Counted from the stretch's first letter, positions 35,894-45,595 are shown. The stretch: 64,000 nucleotides of DNA from Vibrio furnissii CIP 102972 (GCF_000176175.1 NZ_ACZP01000020.1:124001-188000), one strand, 5' to 3'. A program made the numbers and translations. Notes: a model not told the origin generated them from the sequence alone.

Positions 35894-38554
35894 TTAAGCG
35901 TATAGCGGGTTAGTTTTTTCAGTGTCGATGTCGAATTTCTTGATAGCTTCCGCCACCACAGATTTCTCAACTTCACCACGTTTCGCTAGTTCGTTTAGCG
36001 CAGCAACAACGACGTAGCCTGCGTTCACTTCGAAGTGACGACGTAGGTTCTCACGGCTGTCTGAACGACCGAAGCCGTCAGTACCCAGCACTTTGTAAGA
36101 CTCTGCAGGAATGAACGCGCGAACTTGGTCAGCGTAGTTCTTCATGTAGTCGGTTGCAGCGATTGCTGGTTCAGTTCCCATCACTGAAGCGATGTAAGGT
36201 ACTTGCGCTTCGGCTTCTGGGTGAAGCATGTTGTAACGCTCGACGTTCTGACCATCACGAGCCAGTTCGTTGAATGAGGTTACAGAGTAAACATCAGACG
36301 CGATGCCGTATTCTTCGCTCAGGATCACTGCCGCTTTGCGTACTTCATTCATGATAGTACCTGAGCTCATCAGTTGAACCTTACCTTTAGAACCAGACAG
36401 CGTTTCCAGTTTGTAGATACCTTTACGGATACCTTCTTCTGCGCCTTCTGGCATCGCTGGGTGAGCGTAGTTCTCGTTCATCAGCGTCATGTAGTAGAAC
36501 ACGTTCTCTTGATCGCCATACATACGACGGATACCGTCTTGCATGATCACCGCAACTTCGTAAGCGAATGTTGGGTCGTAAGAGATACAGTTCGGAATTG
36601 TCGCGGCTTGAATGTGTGAGTGACCATCTTCGTGCTGCAGGCCTTCACCGTTCAGGGTTGTACGGCCAGCCGTTGCGCCCAGTAGGAAACCACGCGCTTG
36701 TTGGTCACCTGCCATCCATGCCATGTCGCCAACGCGTTGGAAACCGAACATTGAGTAGTAGATGTAGAACGGAATCATTGGCAGGTTGTTGGTGCTGTAA
36801 GATGTCGCAGCCGCAACCCAAGATGACATTGCACCCAGTTCGTTGATCCCTTCTTGCAGTACCTGACCTGCAGTGTCTTCTTTGTAGTAAGACACCACGC
36901 CACGGTCTTCAGGCGTGTACGTCTGGCCGTGTGGGTTGTAGATACCGATTTGACGGAACAGACCTTCCATACCGAAAGTACGTGCTTCGTCAGCAATGAT
37001 AGGAACGATGTTCTTACCAATGTTTTTGTCTTTCAACAGAATGTTCAGTGCACGCACGTAAGCCATGGTTGAAGAGATTTCACGTTTCTGTTCTTCCAGA
37101 AGCGGTTTGAACTCTTCCAGTTCAGGAATCACAAGCTCTTGTGTGAACTTAGGCAGACGCTGTGGCGTGTAACCGTGCAGCGCTTTACGACGAGCGTGCA
37201 GGTATTCGAATTCTTTTGAACCTTCTTCCAGTTTCAGGTAAGGCAGATTGTTCACTTCTTCATCAGAAATGATGTCTTGCAGACCCAGACGGTTACGCAT
37301 CGCGATCACGTGCGTCATGTCCATCTTCTTCACTTGGTGTGCAATGTTCTTACCTTGAGCCGCATCACCCATGCCGTAACCTTTTACAGTCTTCGCGAGG
37401 ATAACGGTTGGACGGCCTTTGGTGTCTTGTGCGTTCTTGAACGCTGCGTACAGTTTAGAAGACTCGTGACCACCACGTTTCAGGGCGAACACTTCGTCGT
37501 CAGTCATGTCAGCAACCAGCGCTGCTGTCTCTGGGTATTTACCGAAGAAATGCTCACGAACGTACGCGCCATCTTTCGCTTTGAACGTTTGGTAGTCGCC
37601 GTCGATGGTTTCGTTCATCAGTTGCAGCAATTTACCTGAGGTGTCTTTTGCCAGCAGAGAATCCCAGTTGTTACCCCAGATCACTTTCACTACGTTCCAG
37701 CCAGCGCCTTTGAACAGGCCTTCTAGCTCTTGGATGATCTTACCGTTACCCATTACTGGGCCATCCAGACGTTGCAGGTTACAGTTGATCAGGAAGCACA
37801 GGTTGTCCAGTTTCTCACGCGCCGCGAAAGAAATGGCACCACGTGATTCTGGCTCATCCATCTCACCGTCGCCCAAGAACGCGTAAACGCGCTGCTCAGC
37901 AGTGTCTTTCATGCCACGGCCTTCCAGGTATTTCAGGAAGCGAGCTTGGTAGATCGATGCGATAGGACCCAGACCCATTGATACGGTTGGGAATTGCCAG
38001 AATTCAGGCATCAGTTTCGGGTGTGGGTAGGAAGGAATGCCTTTGCCATCCACTTCTTGACGGAAGTTATCCAGTTGTTCTTCTGTCAGGCGGCCTTCAA
38101 CGAATGCACGCGCGTAAATCCCTGGAGAAATATGACCTTGGTAATAAACCAGGTCACCACCGTCCTTCTCGTTTGGTGCACGGAAGAAGTGGTTGAAACA
38201 TGTTTCATAGAACGCAGCTGAAGACTGGAATGATGCCATGTGGCCGCCCAGATCCAGGTCTTTCTTCGATGCACGCAGAACGATCATGATCGCGTTCCAA
38301 CGAATGATCGAACGAATACGACGTTCAATAGTCGTGTCGCCTGGGTATGCCGGTTCTTGCGCCGCAGGAATCGTGTTGATGTAGTTAGTTGTAATACCAG
38401 TTGGCATATCAACGCCGTCTAGACGTGCTTTTTCCAGTACTTCTTCTAGTAGATACTGGGCACGCTCTACGCCTTCTTCACGTACAACTGACTCAAGTGC
38501 GGCTAACCACTCCTGAGTTTCCAGTGCATCTACGTCATGCTTCATGTCAGACAT
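35894..38554 (-). CDS. aceE: Pyruvate dehydrogenase E1 component
   Basis: This homodimeric ThDP enzyme decarboxylates pyruvate and acetylates the lipoyl groups of AceF. The protein is 886 aa, as usual for the family. The ThDP-binding motif starts FLGDGEMDEPESRG and ends at NCNLQ. Other E1 blocks are GHISPGIYARAF and HEDGHSHIQAATIPN. It is the second gene of the pdhR operon, 50 bp after pdhR, and the major target of PdhR control. Confidence 0.97.
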   Translation of the reverse strand: MSDMKHDVDALETQEWLAALESVVREEGVERAQYLLEEVLEKARLDGVDMPTGITTNYINTIPAAQEPAYPGDTTIERRIRSIIRWNAIMIVLRASKKDLDLGGHMASFQSSAAFYETCFNHFFRAPNEKDGGDLVYYQGHISPGIYARAFVEGRLTEEQLDNFRQEVDGKGIPSYPHPKLMPEFWQFPTVSMGLGPIASIYQARFLKYLEGRGMKDTAEQRVYAFLGDGEMDEPESRGAISFAAREKLDNLCFLINCNLQRLDGPVMGNGKIIQELEGLFKGAGWNVVKVIWGNNWDSLLAKDTSGKLLQLMNETIDGDYQTFKAKDGAYVREHFFGKYPETAALVADMTDDEVFALKRGGHESSKLYAAFKNAQDTKGRPTVILAKTVKGYGMGDAAQGKNIAHQVKKMDMTHVIAMRNRLGLQDIISDEEVNNLPYLKLEEGSKEFEYLHARRKALHGYTPQRLPKFTQELVIPELEEFKPLLEEQKREISSTMAYVRALNILLKDKNIGKNIVPIIADEARTFGMEGLFRQIGIYNPHGQTYTPEDRGVVSYYKEDTAGQVLQEGINELGAMSSWVAAATSYSTNNLPMIPFYIYYSMFGFQRVGDMAWMAGDQQARGFLLGATAGRTTLNGEGLQHEDGHSHIQAATIPNCISYDPTFAYEVAVIMQDGIRRMYGDQENVFYYMTLMNENYAHPAMPEGAEEGIRKGIYKLETLSGSKGKVQLMSSGTIMNEVRKAAVILSEEYGIASDVYSVTSFNELARDGQNVERYNMLHPEAEAQVPYIASVMGTEPAIAATDYMKNYADQVRAFIPAESYKVLGTDGFGRSDSRENLRRHFEVNAGYVVVAALNELAKRGEVEKSVVAEAIKKFDIDTEKTNPLYA

Positions 38555-38604
38555 GGCGATCTATCCTTCTGTTGGTTGGACTTATTTGAATCGCAATGGA
38601 CCGC

Positions 38605-39375
38605 TTATTGCGGCTCATTACCCTGTTGGATACGGCGCAGAGAACGCTCACGACGAGACTCTTCCCGGGTCAGATCCAACAATGTTTCTTCGATATAAGC
38701 TAAGTGTGAATGAGACATCTCGCGCGCCTTTTCAGGCTGACCAGATACGATCGCATCCACGATATTAGCTCGGTGCTTACTTACTTTCTCCACCGCTTCG
38801 GGGCGGCGGCGTAATAATTTAAAATTCTGCAGAATATTTTGCTCAAGCAGGGGAGCAAGACTTCGAACGATGTGGAGCAGAACCACGTTATGAGCAGCTT
38901 CCGTAATAGCTATCAGAAACTCCATGACGGTTGCGGATTCTTTTTCGACGTCCTTCGCATCCTGAAGCTCACCAATTCGCGCCACGCAGGCTTGAATACG
39001 GGCAAAATCTTCTTCGGTACCACGCAGTGCTGCAAAATACGCCGAAATTCCTTCCAACGCATGACGCGCTTCAAGGAGATCCAACTGGGTTTCCGAGTGG
39101 CTAGACAATAAATTTAGCAGAGGATCGGAGAAACTCTTCCACATGTGCTCGCTTACGAAAGTGCCACCGCCTTGACGACGAGTCAGCAGACGTTTGGCTT
39201 CGAGGCGTTGAATGGCTTCACGGACAGATGGACGGGATACATCGAACTGTTTGGCCAGCTCTCGCTCCGGTGGCAGTTGATGCCCAGGGGCTAATGTTCC
39301 TTCCACAATCAACCGTTCTAACTCCTGTTCGATCACATCGGAGAGTTTCGGCTGACGAATCCTTTGATAAGCCAT
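38605..39375 (-). CDS. pdhR: Pyruvate-responsive transcriptional repressor PdhR
   Basis: This GntR/FCD-family regulator represses the PDH operon until pyruvate binds. The protein is 256 aa: an N-terminal winged helix (SRPSVREAIQRLEAKRLL) with the wing QGGGTFV, and a C-terminal FCD all-helical ligand domain. Two perfect or near-perfect PdhR boxes lie upstream of it, so it is autoregulated. Confidence 0.96.
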   Translation of the reverse strand: MAYQRIRQPKLSDVIEQELERLIVEGTLAPGHQLPPERELAKQFDVSRPSVREAIQRLEAKRLLTRRQGGGTFVSEHMWKSFSDPLLNLLSSHSETQLDLLEARHALEGISAYFAALRGTEEDFARIQACVARIGELQDAKDVEKESATVMEFLIAITEAAHNVVLLHIVRSLAPLLEQNILQNFKLLRRRPEAVEKVSKHRANIVDAIVSGQPEKAREMSHSHLAYIEETLLDLTREESRRERSLRRIQQGNEPQ

Positions 39376-39409
39376 AATTTATTGTTCTTCTCTTTATATT
39401 CTTGCAGGC

Positions 39410-39426
39410 AATTGGTAATACCAATT
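39410..39426. promoter_or_regulatory. PdhR box 1 (promoter-proximal)
   Basis: AATTGGTAATACCAATT is a perfect palindrome identical to the PdhR consensus ATTGGT-N3-ACCAAT with an extra matching base at each end. It lies 20 bp downstream of the candidate -10 element, so bound PdhR would block elongation or promoter clearance. Together with box 2, the promoter and the recJ terminator, it accounts for the 376-bp gene-free stretch 39376-39751. Confidence 0.88.
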
Positions 39427-39445
39427 TCAAGTTGGTGCAGAAATT

Positions 39446-39475
39446 AACATAATTAAAACGCCAATGTCCAGTCAA
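39446..39475 (-). promoter_or_regulatory. Candidate pdhR-aceEF promoter
   Basis: On the minus strand TTGACT (39470-39475) and TATGTT (39446-39451) are 18 bp apart. It lies between the two PdhR boxes. Confidence 0.5.
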
Positions 39476-39548
39476 AAATTGACCCACATCATAGAACCGG
39501 CCTGATGAAAACACTTTACTAACAATAGCGCACTAAAACGGCAATAAG

Positions 39549-39564
39549 ATTGGTCAGACCAATT
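39549..39564. promoter_or_regulatory. PdhR box 2 (distal)
   Basis: ATTGGTCAGACCAATT contains a full ATTGGT-N3-ACCAAT site. It is about 139 bp from box 1 centre to centre and upstream of the promoter. Confidence 0.8.
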
Positions 39565-39661
39565 ACAAAAAACATACAGACGAGAAATTAACGGACGATG
39601 AAAAATATTCATAGTGTCGATGTTATGGGCAAAATTTAGAAGCCAATCACAAAAATAGGAC

Positions 39662-39692
39662 AAAAAAAGAGCACCTGACAAGTCGGTGCTCT
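39662..39692 (-). terminator. Terminator of xerD-dsbC-recJ
   Basis: AGAGCACC pairs with GGTGCTCT around a 9-nt loop, and the minus strand continues with seven Ts. It lies 60 bp past the recJ stop. Confidence 0.85.
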
Positions 39693-39751
39693 GAGATAAG
39701 ATTTTTTAACCCAAGCGTACAATTGAATTACAGACTGATAACCTCTTTCAC

Positions 39752-41491
39752 TTATCGTGCCTCGAGATGATCGACCATCAACTGCAAGGATTGGTTGCCG
39801 CGAAACTCGTTGATATCGAGTTTGTATGCGAGGCGGACGGTTTTCACTGAAGCATCAGGCCAACGGCGCAAATCCACGTTAAACGCGATACCGTCGATCA
39901 TGATGTTGGTCGGGTGACCTTTATGCAGCGGCTCCAACATCAACTTGAGATGCTTCTCCCCCACCAGCTTTTGATGCAGGACTTTAAACTCACCATCAAA
40001 CACCGGCTCTGGAAACGCTTGTCCCCACGGGCCGCCTGCGCGCAGCATTTCAGCCACGTGCATCGAAAACTCTTCCGGCGCCAATTCGCCATCAGTCAGA
40101 ATCACGCCTTTGAGCAGCGCGTCATCGAGATCCTGACGCACCACCTCGTCAAACAGGCGACTAAAACGCTCAAAATTGTGCTCTTCAATCGTTAATCCCG
40201 CCGCCATGGCGTGGCCACCAAACTTCAGAATGATGCCCGGATTCTGTGTGTCGATTTTGTCGAGTGCGTCACGCATGTGCAGGCCTGGAATGGAGCGACA
40301 AGAGCCTTTAATCAAGCCGTCACCGCCGTCAGCAAACGCAATCACCGGACGATGAAACTGCTCTTTGATACGCGAGGCCAAAATGCCAATCACGCCCTGA
40401 TGCCAATCGCGCTGGAACATCACCAAGCCGTGTGGCAACTCGGTGTCTTTGCCAAATTGCAGCCGTTCACAAAACGCCATCGCTTCTTGTTTCATGCCCT
40501 CTTCAATCTCTTTGCGCGTCTGATTGAGGCCATCCAGTTCACTGGCCATGCGCCGCGCCGCGTGAATGTTGTTGCTCAGCAGCAACTCCACCCCAAAGGA
40601 CATGTCATCGAGACGCCCTGCGGCGTTAATCCGCGGCCCCAATGCAAACCCGAAATCCGACGCCACCAGTTTACGCGCATCGCGCTTAGCCACTTCAATC
40701 AGCGCTTGAATCCCCGGACGCGCTTTCCCGGCACGAATGCGCTGTAAGCCTTGGTGCACCAAAATACGGTTATTTTCATCCAACGGCACCACGTCAGCGA
40801 CCGTCCCTAATGCCACCAAATCAATCAGTTCCATCAGTTTAGGTTCGGCCATGCCTTGCTCAGCAAACCAGCCGCAACGACGCATGTGAACGCACAGCGC
40901 CATCATGAGGTAAAACGCCACCCCCACCCCAGCCAGTGCTTTGGAAGGAAACGCACATTGCTGCAAGTTGGGGTTGACCATGGCATCCGCCGCCGGCAGC
41001 TCAGCGCCCGGTAAGTGGTGGTCGGTCACCAACACGCTCAGTCCGTGTTGTTTGGCAAACCGCACGCCTTCAATCGAGGACACACCGTTATCAACGGTCA
41101 TGATCATCTCGGCGTTCATCGCCAGTGCTTGTTCTACCACTTCGGGGCTCAGGCCATAACCGTCTTCAAAACGGTTGGGCACCAGATAATCCACGTTGTG
41201 GCTGCCCAGCATGCGCAGCGCCAGTACCGACAAGGCGGAACTGGTGGCACCGTCGGCATCAAAATCGCCGACAACGATGATGCGTTTCTGCTGCTTGATG
41301 GCCTCAAACAGCAGTTCAACAGCGGCATCGATGCCATGCAATTGCTGATAGGAGTGCAGCGCCTTGGCCGCTTTTTCCAGTTGTTCGACACTGCTCACCC
41401 CACGGTTGAGGTAGATGCGTCTTAACAGCGGAGGAATGGTGTCTGGGAGTTGAGCCAGATCTGGCTCCGGTCGTCGTTGAATTTCAATCAT
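39752..41491 (-). CDS. recJ: Single-stranded-DNA-specific exonuclease RecJ
   Basis: This 5'-3' ssDNA exonuclease works in mismatch and recombination repair. The protein is 579 aa. DHH-family motifs are GDFDADGATSS (DFDAD at 76-80) and VTDHHLPG (D157-H158-H159), then a DHHA1 domain and the C-terminal OB-type region. It is the last gene of the xerD-dsbC-recJ operon, the same order as in E. coli. A small GC-rich hairpin (41502-41520) sits in the 49-bp gap after dsbC. Confidence 0.96.
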   Translation of the reverse strand: MIEIQRRPEPDLAQLPDTIPPLLRRIYLNRGVSSVEQLEKAAKALHSYQQLHGIDAAVELLFEAIKQQKRIIVVGDFDADGATSSALSVLALRMLGSHNVDYLVPNRFEDGYGLSPEVVEQALAMNAEMIMTVDNGVSSIEGVRFAKQHGLSVLVTDHHLPGAELPAADAMVNPNLQQCAFPSKALAGVGVAFYLMMALCVHMRRCGWFAEQGMAEPKLMELIDLVALGTVADVVPLDENNRILVHQGLQRIRAGKARPGIQALIEVAKRDARKLVASDFGFALGPRINAAGRLDDMSFGVELLLSNNIHAARRMASELDGLNQTRKEIEEGMKQEAMAFCERLQFGKDTELPHGLVMFQRDWHQGVIGILASRIKEQFHRPVIAFADGGDGLIKGSCRSIPGLHMRDALDKIDTQNPGIILKFGGHAMAAGLTIEEHNFERFSRLFDEVVRQDLDDALLKGVILTDGELAPEEFSMHVAEMLRAGGPWGQAFPEPVFDGEFKVLHQKLVGEKHLKLMLEPLHKGHPTNIMIDGIAFNVDLRRWPDASVKTVRLAYKLDINEFRGNQSLQLMVDHLEAR

Positions 41492-41540
41492 CTGTTCTCA
41501 GGCCTGAGGCGTGCTCAGGCCCGTATCCTTTCTGCTTTGA

Positions 41541-42305
41541 TTACATGTTTTGTAGGCGTTGCAACAGTTGTGGTGCTGGCAAGTAACCACCGACCATTTC
41601 GCCGTTCGGCAGGAAGATTGCCGGAGTGCCGCTGATGCCCAGCTCACGCCCCAATTGGTAATGCTGTGCGATGGTTTGTTTGCACTGCGCCAACTCCCCT
41701 TGGGTTTCCAACGTTTGACGATTCATTTTGGCGTTGTGGATGGCCGCTTTCGGATCATCAGCGCACCAGATGGCAGCCATCTGTTCTGCCACTTGACCGG
41801 TCGGCCCTTGGCGTGGGTACGCCAGATAACGCACGGTAATGCCCGCATCGTTGTACTCTTTCAACTGGCTGTGCAGGCGCACGCAGTAGCCACAGGTAAT
41901 GTCGGTAAACACGGTGACGATGTATTTTTCATTCGCCGCTTTGTATTCGATCATGCTGTCTTGGAACTGCGCGATTTTCTTGGCGTTGATCGGCGCTTGG
42001 CGCTTGGCCAAAACGTCGGTGTAGCCGCCATTGGCATCCATTTCGTACAGTGTACCGGCGATGAAGTGCTTGCCATCGGGGGACGCAAACAACACGCCAC
42101 CGGCCGTTTGCACTTCCACCAAGCCGTCAATCGCCGACGGCACCACATCCATCACATCCAACCCCAGCTTGGCAAAGCGTTGCTGAAATACGCTTTTGTC
42201 GAGCTGCACTTGGGTAGCGGTTTTCTCGGCAGACACCGTTTCTGCGTTACATGCCACCGCAACGAACGGCAGCAGCAGAAGTGATAATCGGCGTAAAATC
42301 TTCAT
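41541..42305 (-). CDS. dsbC: Thiol:disulfide interchange protein DsbC
   Basis: This periplasmic disulfide isomerase repairs wrongly paired cysteines. The protein is 254 aa with a signal peptide ending near ACNA (residue 21). An N-terminal dimerisation domain precedes a thioredoxin fold with the active site CGYC (C138-C141) and the cis-Pro loop SGTPAI. A second Cys pair (IWCADD, LAQCKQ) matches the structural disulfide. It is 16 bp behind xerD. Confidence 0.96.
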   Translation of the reverse strand: MKILRRLSLLLLPFVAVACNAETVSAEKTATQVQLDKSVFQQRFAKLGLDVMDVVPSAIDGLVEVQTAGGVLFASPDGKHFIAGTLYEMDANGGYTDVLAKRQAPINAKKIAQFQDSMIEYKAANEKYIVTVFTDITCGYCVRLHSQLKEYNDAGITVRYLAYPRQGPTGQVAEQMAAIWCADDPKAAIHNAKMNRQTLETQGELAQCKQTIAQHYQLGRELGISGTPAIFLPNGEMVGGYLPAPQLLQRLQNM

Positions 42306-42321
42306 AAAAAAGTCCTTTCCA

Positions 42322-43230
42322 TCAAGCCCTTGGGTGGTGCTCGCTGTGTAGTTGTTTCAATCTCTCAGTCGCGACATGAGTATAAATTTGCGTCGTCGAT
42401 AAGTCACTATGACCGAGCAGCATTTGTACCACGCGTAAATCCGCGCCGTAGTTTAACAGGTGGGTGGCAAACGCGTGGCGTAAAACGTGCGGCGATAGTT
42501 TGTCGACATCAATGCCGGCAATCACCGCGTAATGTTTGATGCGATGCCAAAATGTTTGGCGCGTCATTTGTTGCGCTCGCTTGCTTGGAAACACCACATC
42601 CGATGTTTGCTCACCTAACAGGTGAGACCGACCTTGCGCCAGAAAAGTTTCAATCCACTCAATGGCATTCTCGCCCATCGGCACCAAGCGTTCTTTGCCA
42701 CCTTTACCAATCACGCGTACCACGCCTTGACGTAGGCTGATGTTTTCCATCGTCAGCGACACCAATTCGGTCACACGCAGGCCCGTGGCATACAACAGCT
42801 CTAGCATTGCTTTGTCTCGCAGCTCAATCGGGTCATCCGGATTGGGGGCACTGAGCAGCGCATCCACTTGGGCTTCGCTGAGATCTTTGGGCAAGCGCTT
42901 CGGTAATTTGGGGCTAATCAATAAGGCACTCGGATCGTCGGCACGCATTTTCTCGCGGTGCAGGTACTGAAACAGGCGACGAATCGCCGACAACATGCGC
43001 GCGCGCGAGGTCTGTTTGTAATCCTGATCCACCAGCCAAGTTTGATATTCTTGCAGGCCTGACAGGCTGATGAAATCCAATCGGTAGTTGTGGCGCTGCA
43101 TCCAATCTAGCAGCTTCATCAGATCATTGCGGTACGACATCAGGGTGTTTTCCGATAACCCTCGTTCCATCCACATCGCATCAAGAAACTGTTCCACCAG
43201 CCCTTGATCAGGAGAAAAATGCTCTGACAC
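42322..43230 (-). CDS. xerD: Tyrosine recombinase XerD
   Basis: With XerC it resolves chromosome dimers at dif; in Vibrio the same pair is used by integrative filamentous phages. The protein is 302 aa with an N-terminal SAM-like domain and the catalytic set R152, K176, H248, R251, H274 and Y283 all present. It is the first gene of the xerD-dsbC-recJ operon. It is divergent from fldB; the gap contains an inverted repeat ACCATAAAA / TTTTATGGT (43276-43284, 43323-43331) of unknown meaning. Confidence 0.96.
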   Translation of the reverse strand: MSEHFSPDQGLVEQFLDAMWMERGLSENTLMSYRNDLMKLLDWMQRHNYRLDFISLSGLQEYQTWLVDQDYKQTSRARMLSAIRRLFQYLHREKMRADDPSALLISPKLPKRLPKDLSEAQVDALLSAPNPDDPIELRDKAMLELLYATGLRVTELVSLTMENISLRQGVVRVIGKGGKERLVPMGENAIEWIETFLAQGRSHLLGEQTSDVVFPSKRAQQMTRQTFWHRIKHYAVIAGIDVDKLSPHVLRHAFATHLLNYGADLRVVQMLLGHSDLSTTQIYTHVATERLKQLHSEHHPRA

Positions 43231-43371
43231 CTGTACTTCTCATCTCTTTGTCGTTCGTGATTCCCTAAGCTTAATACCATAAAAGTATTCTGACAGCAGG
43301 ATATTCACTGCACTCCGGGTTATTTTATGGTTAGAATTCACCATTCCAGATAAAAAAACGAACATGAAACT

Positions 43372-43893
43372 ATGAAGATCGGTCTTTTTTACGGCTCAAC
43401 AACCTGTTACACCGAAATGGCAGCGGAGAAAATGCGCGCCATCCTCGGTGATGATCTGCTCGACATTCACAATGTGAAAGAAACGCCGCTCAGTTTGATG
43501 AGCGACTATGATCTGTTAATACTGGGAATCTCCACATGGGATTTCGGCGAAATCCAAGAAGACTGGAGCGCAATATGGGATCACATCGGTGGCGTGTCGC
43601 TAAAAGGCAAGTTCGTCGCGTTATACGGCTTAGGCGATCAAGAAGGCTATGGCGAATGGTTCCTCGATGCGATGGGGATGCTCCACGACGAGATCAAGAA
43701 GACGGGAGCGACACTGATCGGCTACTGGCCGAACGATGATAGCTACCAGTTTGAAGCCTCAAAAGCGCTCACCGCAGAGGGCACCCAGTTCGTTGGCCTC
43801 GCACTGGATGAAGATTCGCAATACGAACTCAGCGATGAACGCATCGCCACCTGGATTGAACAGGTGCTGGTCGAGTACCACGACGCGCTCTAA
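43372..43893 (+). CDS. fldB: Flavodoxin FldB
   Basis: This is a small FMN electron carrier of the long-chain flavodoxin type, 173 aa. The phosphate loop GSTTCYTE near the N-terminus binds FMN; the TWDFGEIQEDW and YGLGDQEGYGEWF loops flank the isoalloxazine ring. The position next to xerD matches fldB in E. coli. The ATG lacks a strong Shine-Dalgarno, but the family N-terminus MKIGLFYGS sets it. Confidence 0.94.
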   Translation: MKIGLFYGSTTCYTEMAAEKMRAILGDDLLDIHNVKETPLSLMSDYDLLILGISTWDFGEIQEDWSAIWDHIGGVSLKGKFVALYGLGDQEGYGEWFLDAMGMLHDEIKKTGATLIGYWPNDDSYQFEASKALTAEGTQFVGLALDEDSQYELSDERIATWIEQVLVEYHDAL

Positions 43894-43928
43894 AATGTCA
43901 TCGTTGTTGGCCCATCAAGCACGATGGG

Positions 43929-44483
43929 TCATCCAGCGTGATGGGTCAGAAGCGCGCGATATTTTCGCCAATCAAACACCAGCCCCGGGTCGGTTTTCCG
44001 CATCGGGGCAATGTATTGATGCCCGGTAATGCGTGGCAAGGTGATTGCCGGATAGCGCGTCATCAATGCGTCGCTGAGTGTGGCTAAGGCGTGATATTGC
44101 GCTTCGGTATAGGCGACAAAATCGGTTCCTTCCAACTCAATGCCAATCGAATAATCGTTGCAGCGCGGGCGCCCGGCAAATGATGATTGCCCAGCATGCC
44201 AAGCGCGGGCTGAAAATGGCACAAACTGCACCACTTCCCCATCTCGGCGAATCAGACAATGCGCCGACACGCCCATGGTGTGAATCACGCGAAAAAACGG
44301 ATGCTGATTCGGGTCAAGCTGGCCGGTAAAAAACTGCTCGATGTACGGCCCACCAAACTGCCCTGGCGGCAAACTGATGTTGTGCACCACCAGCAACGAA
44401 ATATCTTGCGCGTCCGTGCGTTGGTCGTAAAACGGCGAAGGCACGCGGCGGGCAGCCTGATACCAGCCCTGATTGTCGATCAT
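43929..44483 (-). CDS. ampD: 1,6-anhydro-N-acetylmuramyl-L-alanine amidase AmpD
   Basis: This cytoplasmic zinc amidase recycles cell-wall anhydromuropeptides; its loss raises AmpC in species with AmpR. The protein is 184 aa with zinc ligands H34, H155 and D165 and the conserved E117 in IGIELEG. The start at 44483 (MIDNQGWYQAARRVPS) is by homology. It is convergent with fldB. A weak stem (GGCCCATC / GATGGGTC, 43909-43930) spans the gap and touches the stop codon. Confidence 0.94.
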   Translation of the reverse strand: MIDNQGWYQAARRVPSPFYDQRTDAQDISLLVVHNISLPPGQFGGPYIEQFFTGQLDPNQHPFFRVIHTMGVSAHCLIRRDGEVVQFVPFSARAWHAGQSSFAGRPRCNDYSIGIELEGTDFVAYTEAQYHALATLSDALMTRYPAITLPRITGHQYIAPMRKTDPGLVFDWRKYRALLTHHAG

Positions 44484-44631
44484 AAACACGCTCCATTGAC
44501 TTGCGGTGAAACCACCTCGGGAATGGAGCGATTTTAACGTTCTGACCACGAAATGCGAGATCAAGAGCTGAATTTAACGCCCACTCCGCGTATTATCCCC
44601 TCCCCAATTCAACTGATATTAACGATTTGCG

Positions 44632-45519
44632 ATGAAAGAGTCCCACAACAGTCAAGAACGCCTCGAATACCTCAAGCAACAACTGCCACTGGAAATCACC
44701 CGCTCGGTCACCGACACGCTGAAAGAAGATTTAGGCGGCACGCTCGATCCCGCAGCCGACATCACCGCAAGTCTGATCCCCGCCGATGTGCAGGGCAACG
44801 CAACCATCGTCACTCGCGAACATGGCGTGTTCTGCGGCCAAGCGTGGGCGGATGAAGTGTTCAAACAACTCGGTGGCGAAGTCACGATCGAGTGGCAAGT
44901 TCAAGATGGTGATCCCGTAGTGCCCAACCAAACGCTGTGTACCCTGAGTGGCCCGGCGCGCATTCTGCTGACCGGCGAGCGCAACGCAATGAACTTTATT
45001 CAAACCTTATCCGGTTGCGCCACCACCACCGCGACGTATGTCAAAGCGCTGGAAGGGACAGGATGTCGCCTGCTCGACACGCGCAAAACCATTCCGGGCC
45101 TGCGCAGCGCGCTGAAATACGCCGTGGCCTGTGGCGGCGGTTTTAACCACCGTATTGGTGTGTTTGACGCGTACTTAATTAAAGAAAACCACATCATCGC
45201 TTGTGGTGGCATAACACAAGCGATCAGCACCGCGAAGAAACTCAACCCGGGCAAACCCGTGGAAGTCGAAACTGAGAACCTCGATGAGCTGCGTCTGGCG
45301 ATTGAAGCTGGCGCTGACATCATCATGCTCGACAACTTTACGCTGGAGATGATGCGTGACGCAGTGGCGATCAACGCTGGTCGCGCGGCACTGGAAAACT
45401 CCGGCAACGTCACGATGGAAACGCTGCGTGAATACGCCGAAACGGGCGTTGATTACATCTCGGTGGGTGCACTGACCAAACATGTGCGTGCCATGGATTT
45501 GTCGATGCGCTTCAAATAA
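44632..45519 (+). CDS. nadC: Nicotinate-nucleotide pyrophosphorylase (quinolinate phosphoribosyltransferase)
   Basis: This enzyme makes nicotinate mononucleotide from quinolinate and PRPP in de novo NAD synthesis. The protein is 295 aa. Family blocks are RKTIPGLRSALKYAVACGGG, HRIGVFDAYLIKENHI, EVETENLDEL and ADIIMLDNF. Divergent from ampD (148-bp gap), as in E. coli and Pseudomonas, where ampD, nadC and pil genes also cluster. Confidence 0.96.
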   Translation: MKESHNSQERLEYLKQQLPLEITRSVTDTLKEDLGGTLDPAADITASLIPADVQGNATIVTREHGVFCGQAWADEVFKQLGGEVTIEWQVQDGDPVVPNQTLCTLSGPARILLTGERNAMNFIQTLSGCATTTATYVKALEGTGCRLLDTRKTIPGLRSALKYAVACGGGFNHRIGVFDAYLIKENHIIACGGITQAISTAKKLNPGKPVEVETENLDELRLAIEAGADIIMLDNFTLEMMRDAVAINAGRAALENSGNVTMETLREYAETGVDYISVGALTKHVRAMDLSMRFK

Positions 45520-45540
45520 AAATCGATTTTTCAAATAGTT

Positions 45541-45567
45541 AAAAGGAGGCTTTGCCTCCTTTTTTTG
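45541..45567 (+). terminator. nadC terminator
   Basis: AAAAGGAGGC pairs with GCCTCCTTTT around three Ts, followed by a T-run. It isolates nadC from the pilus genes. Confidence 0.92.
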
Positions 45568-45595
45568 TGTCCGCCAACCCTCAAATCGCGGCCAT

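Noticed and set aside
41559..42284. Open frame of 241 codons opposite dsbC
   Set aside because: It mirrors the dsbC gene almost exactly and has no ribosome site or recognisable domain.
42240..42305. DsbC as a lipoprotein (Cys19 in AVACNA)
   Set aside because: Position -3 to the Cys is Ala rather than Leu/Val/Ile, and DsbC proteins are soluble periplasmic; signal peptidase I cleavage after ACNA is more likely.
43909..43948. Stem and repeated GATGGGTCA between fldB and ampD as a terminator
   Set aside because: The stem has a mismatch-type pair and no T-run on either strand; the repeat is short and reaches into the ampD coding end.
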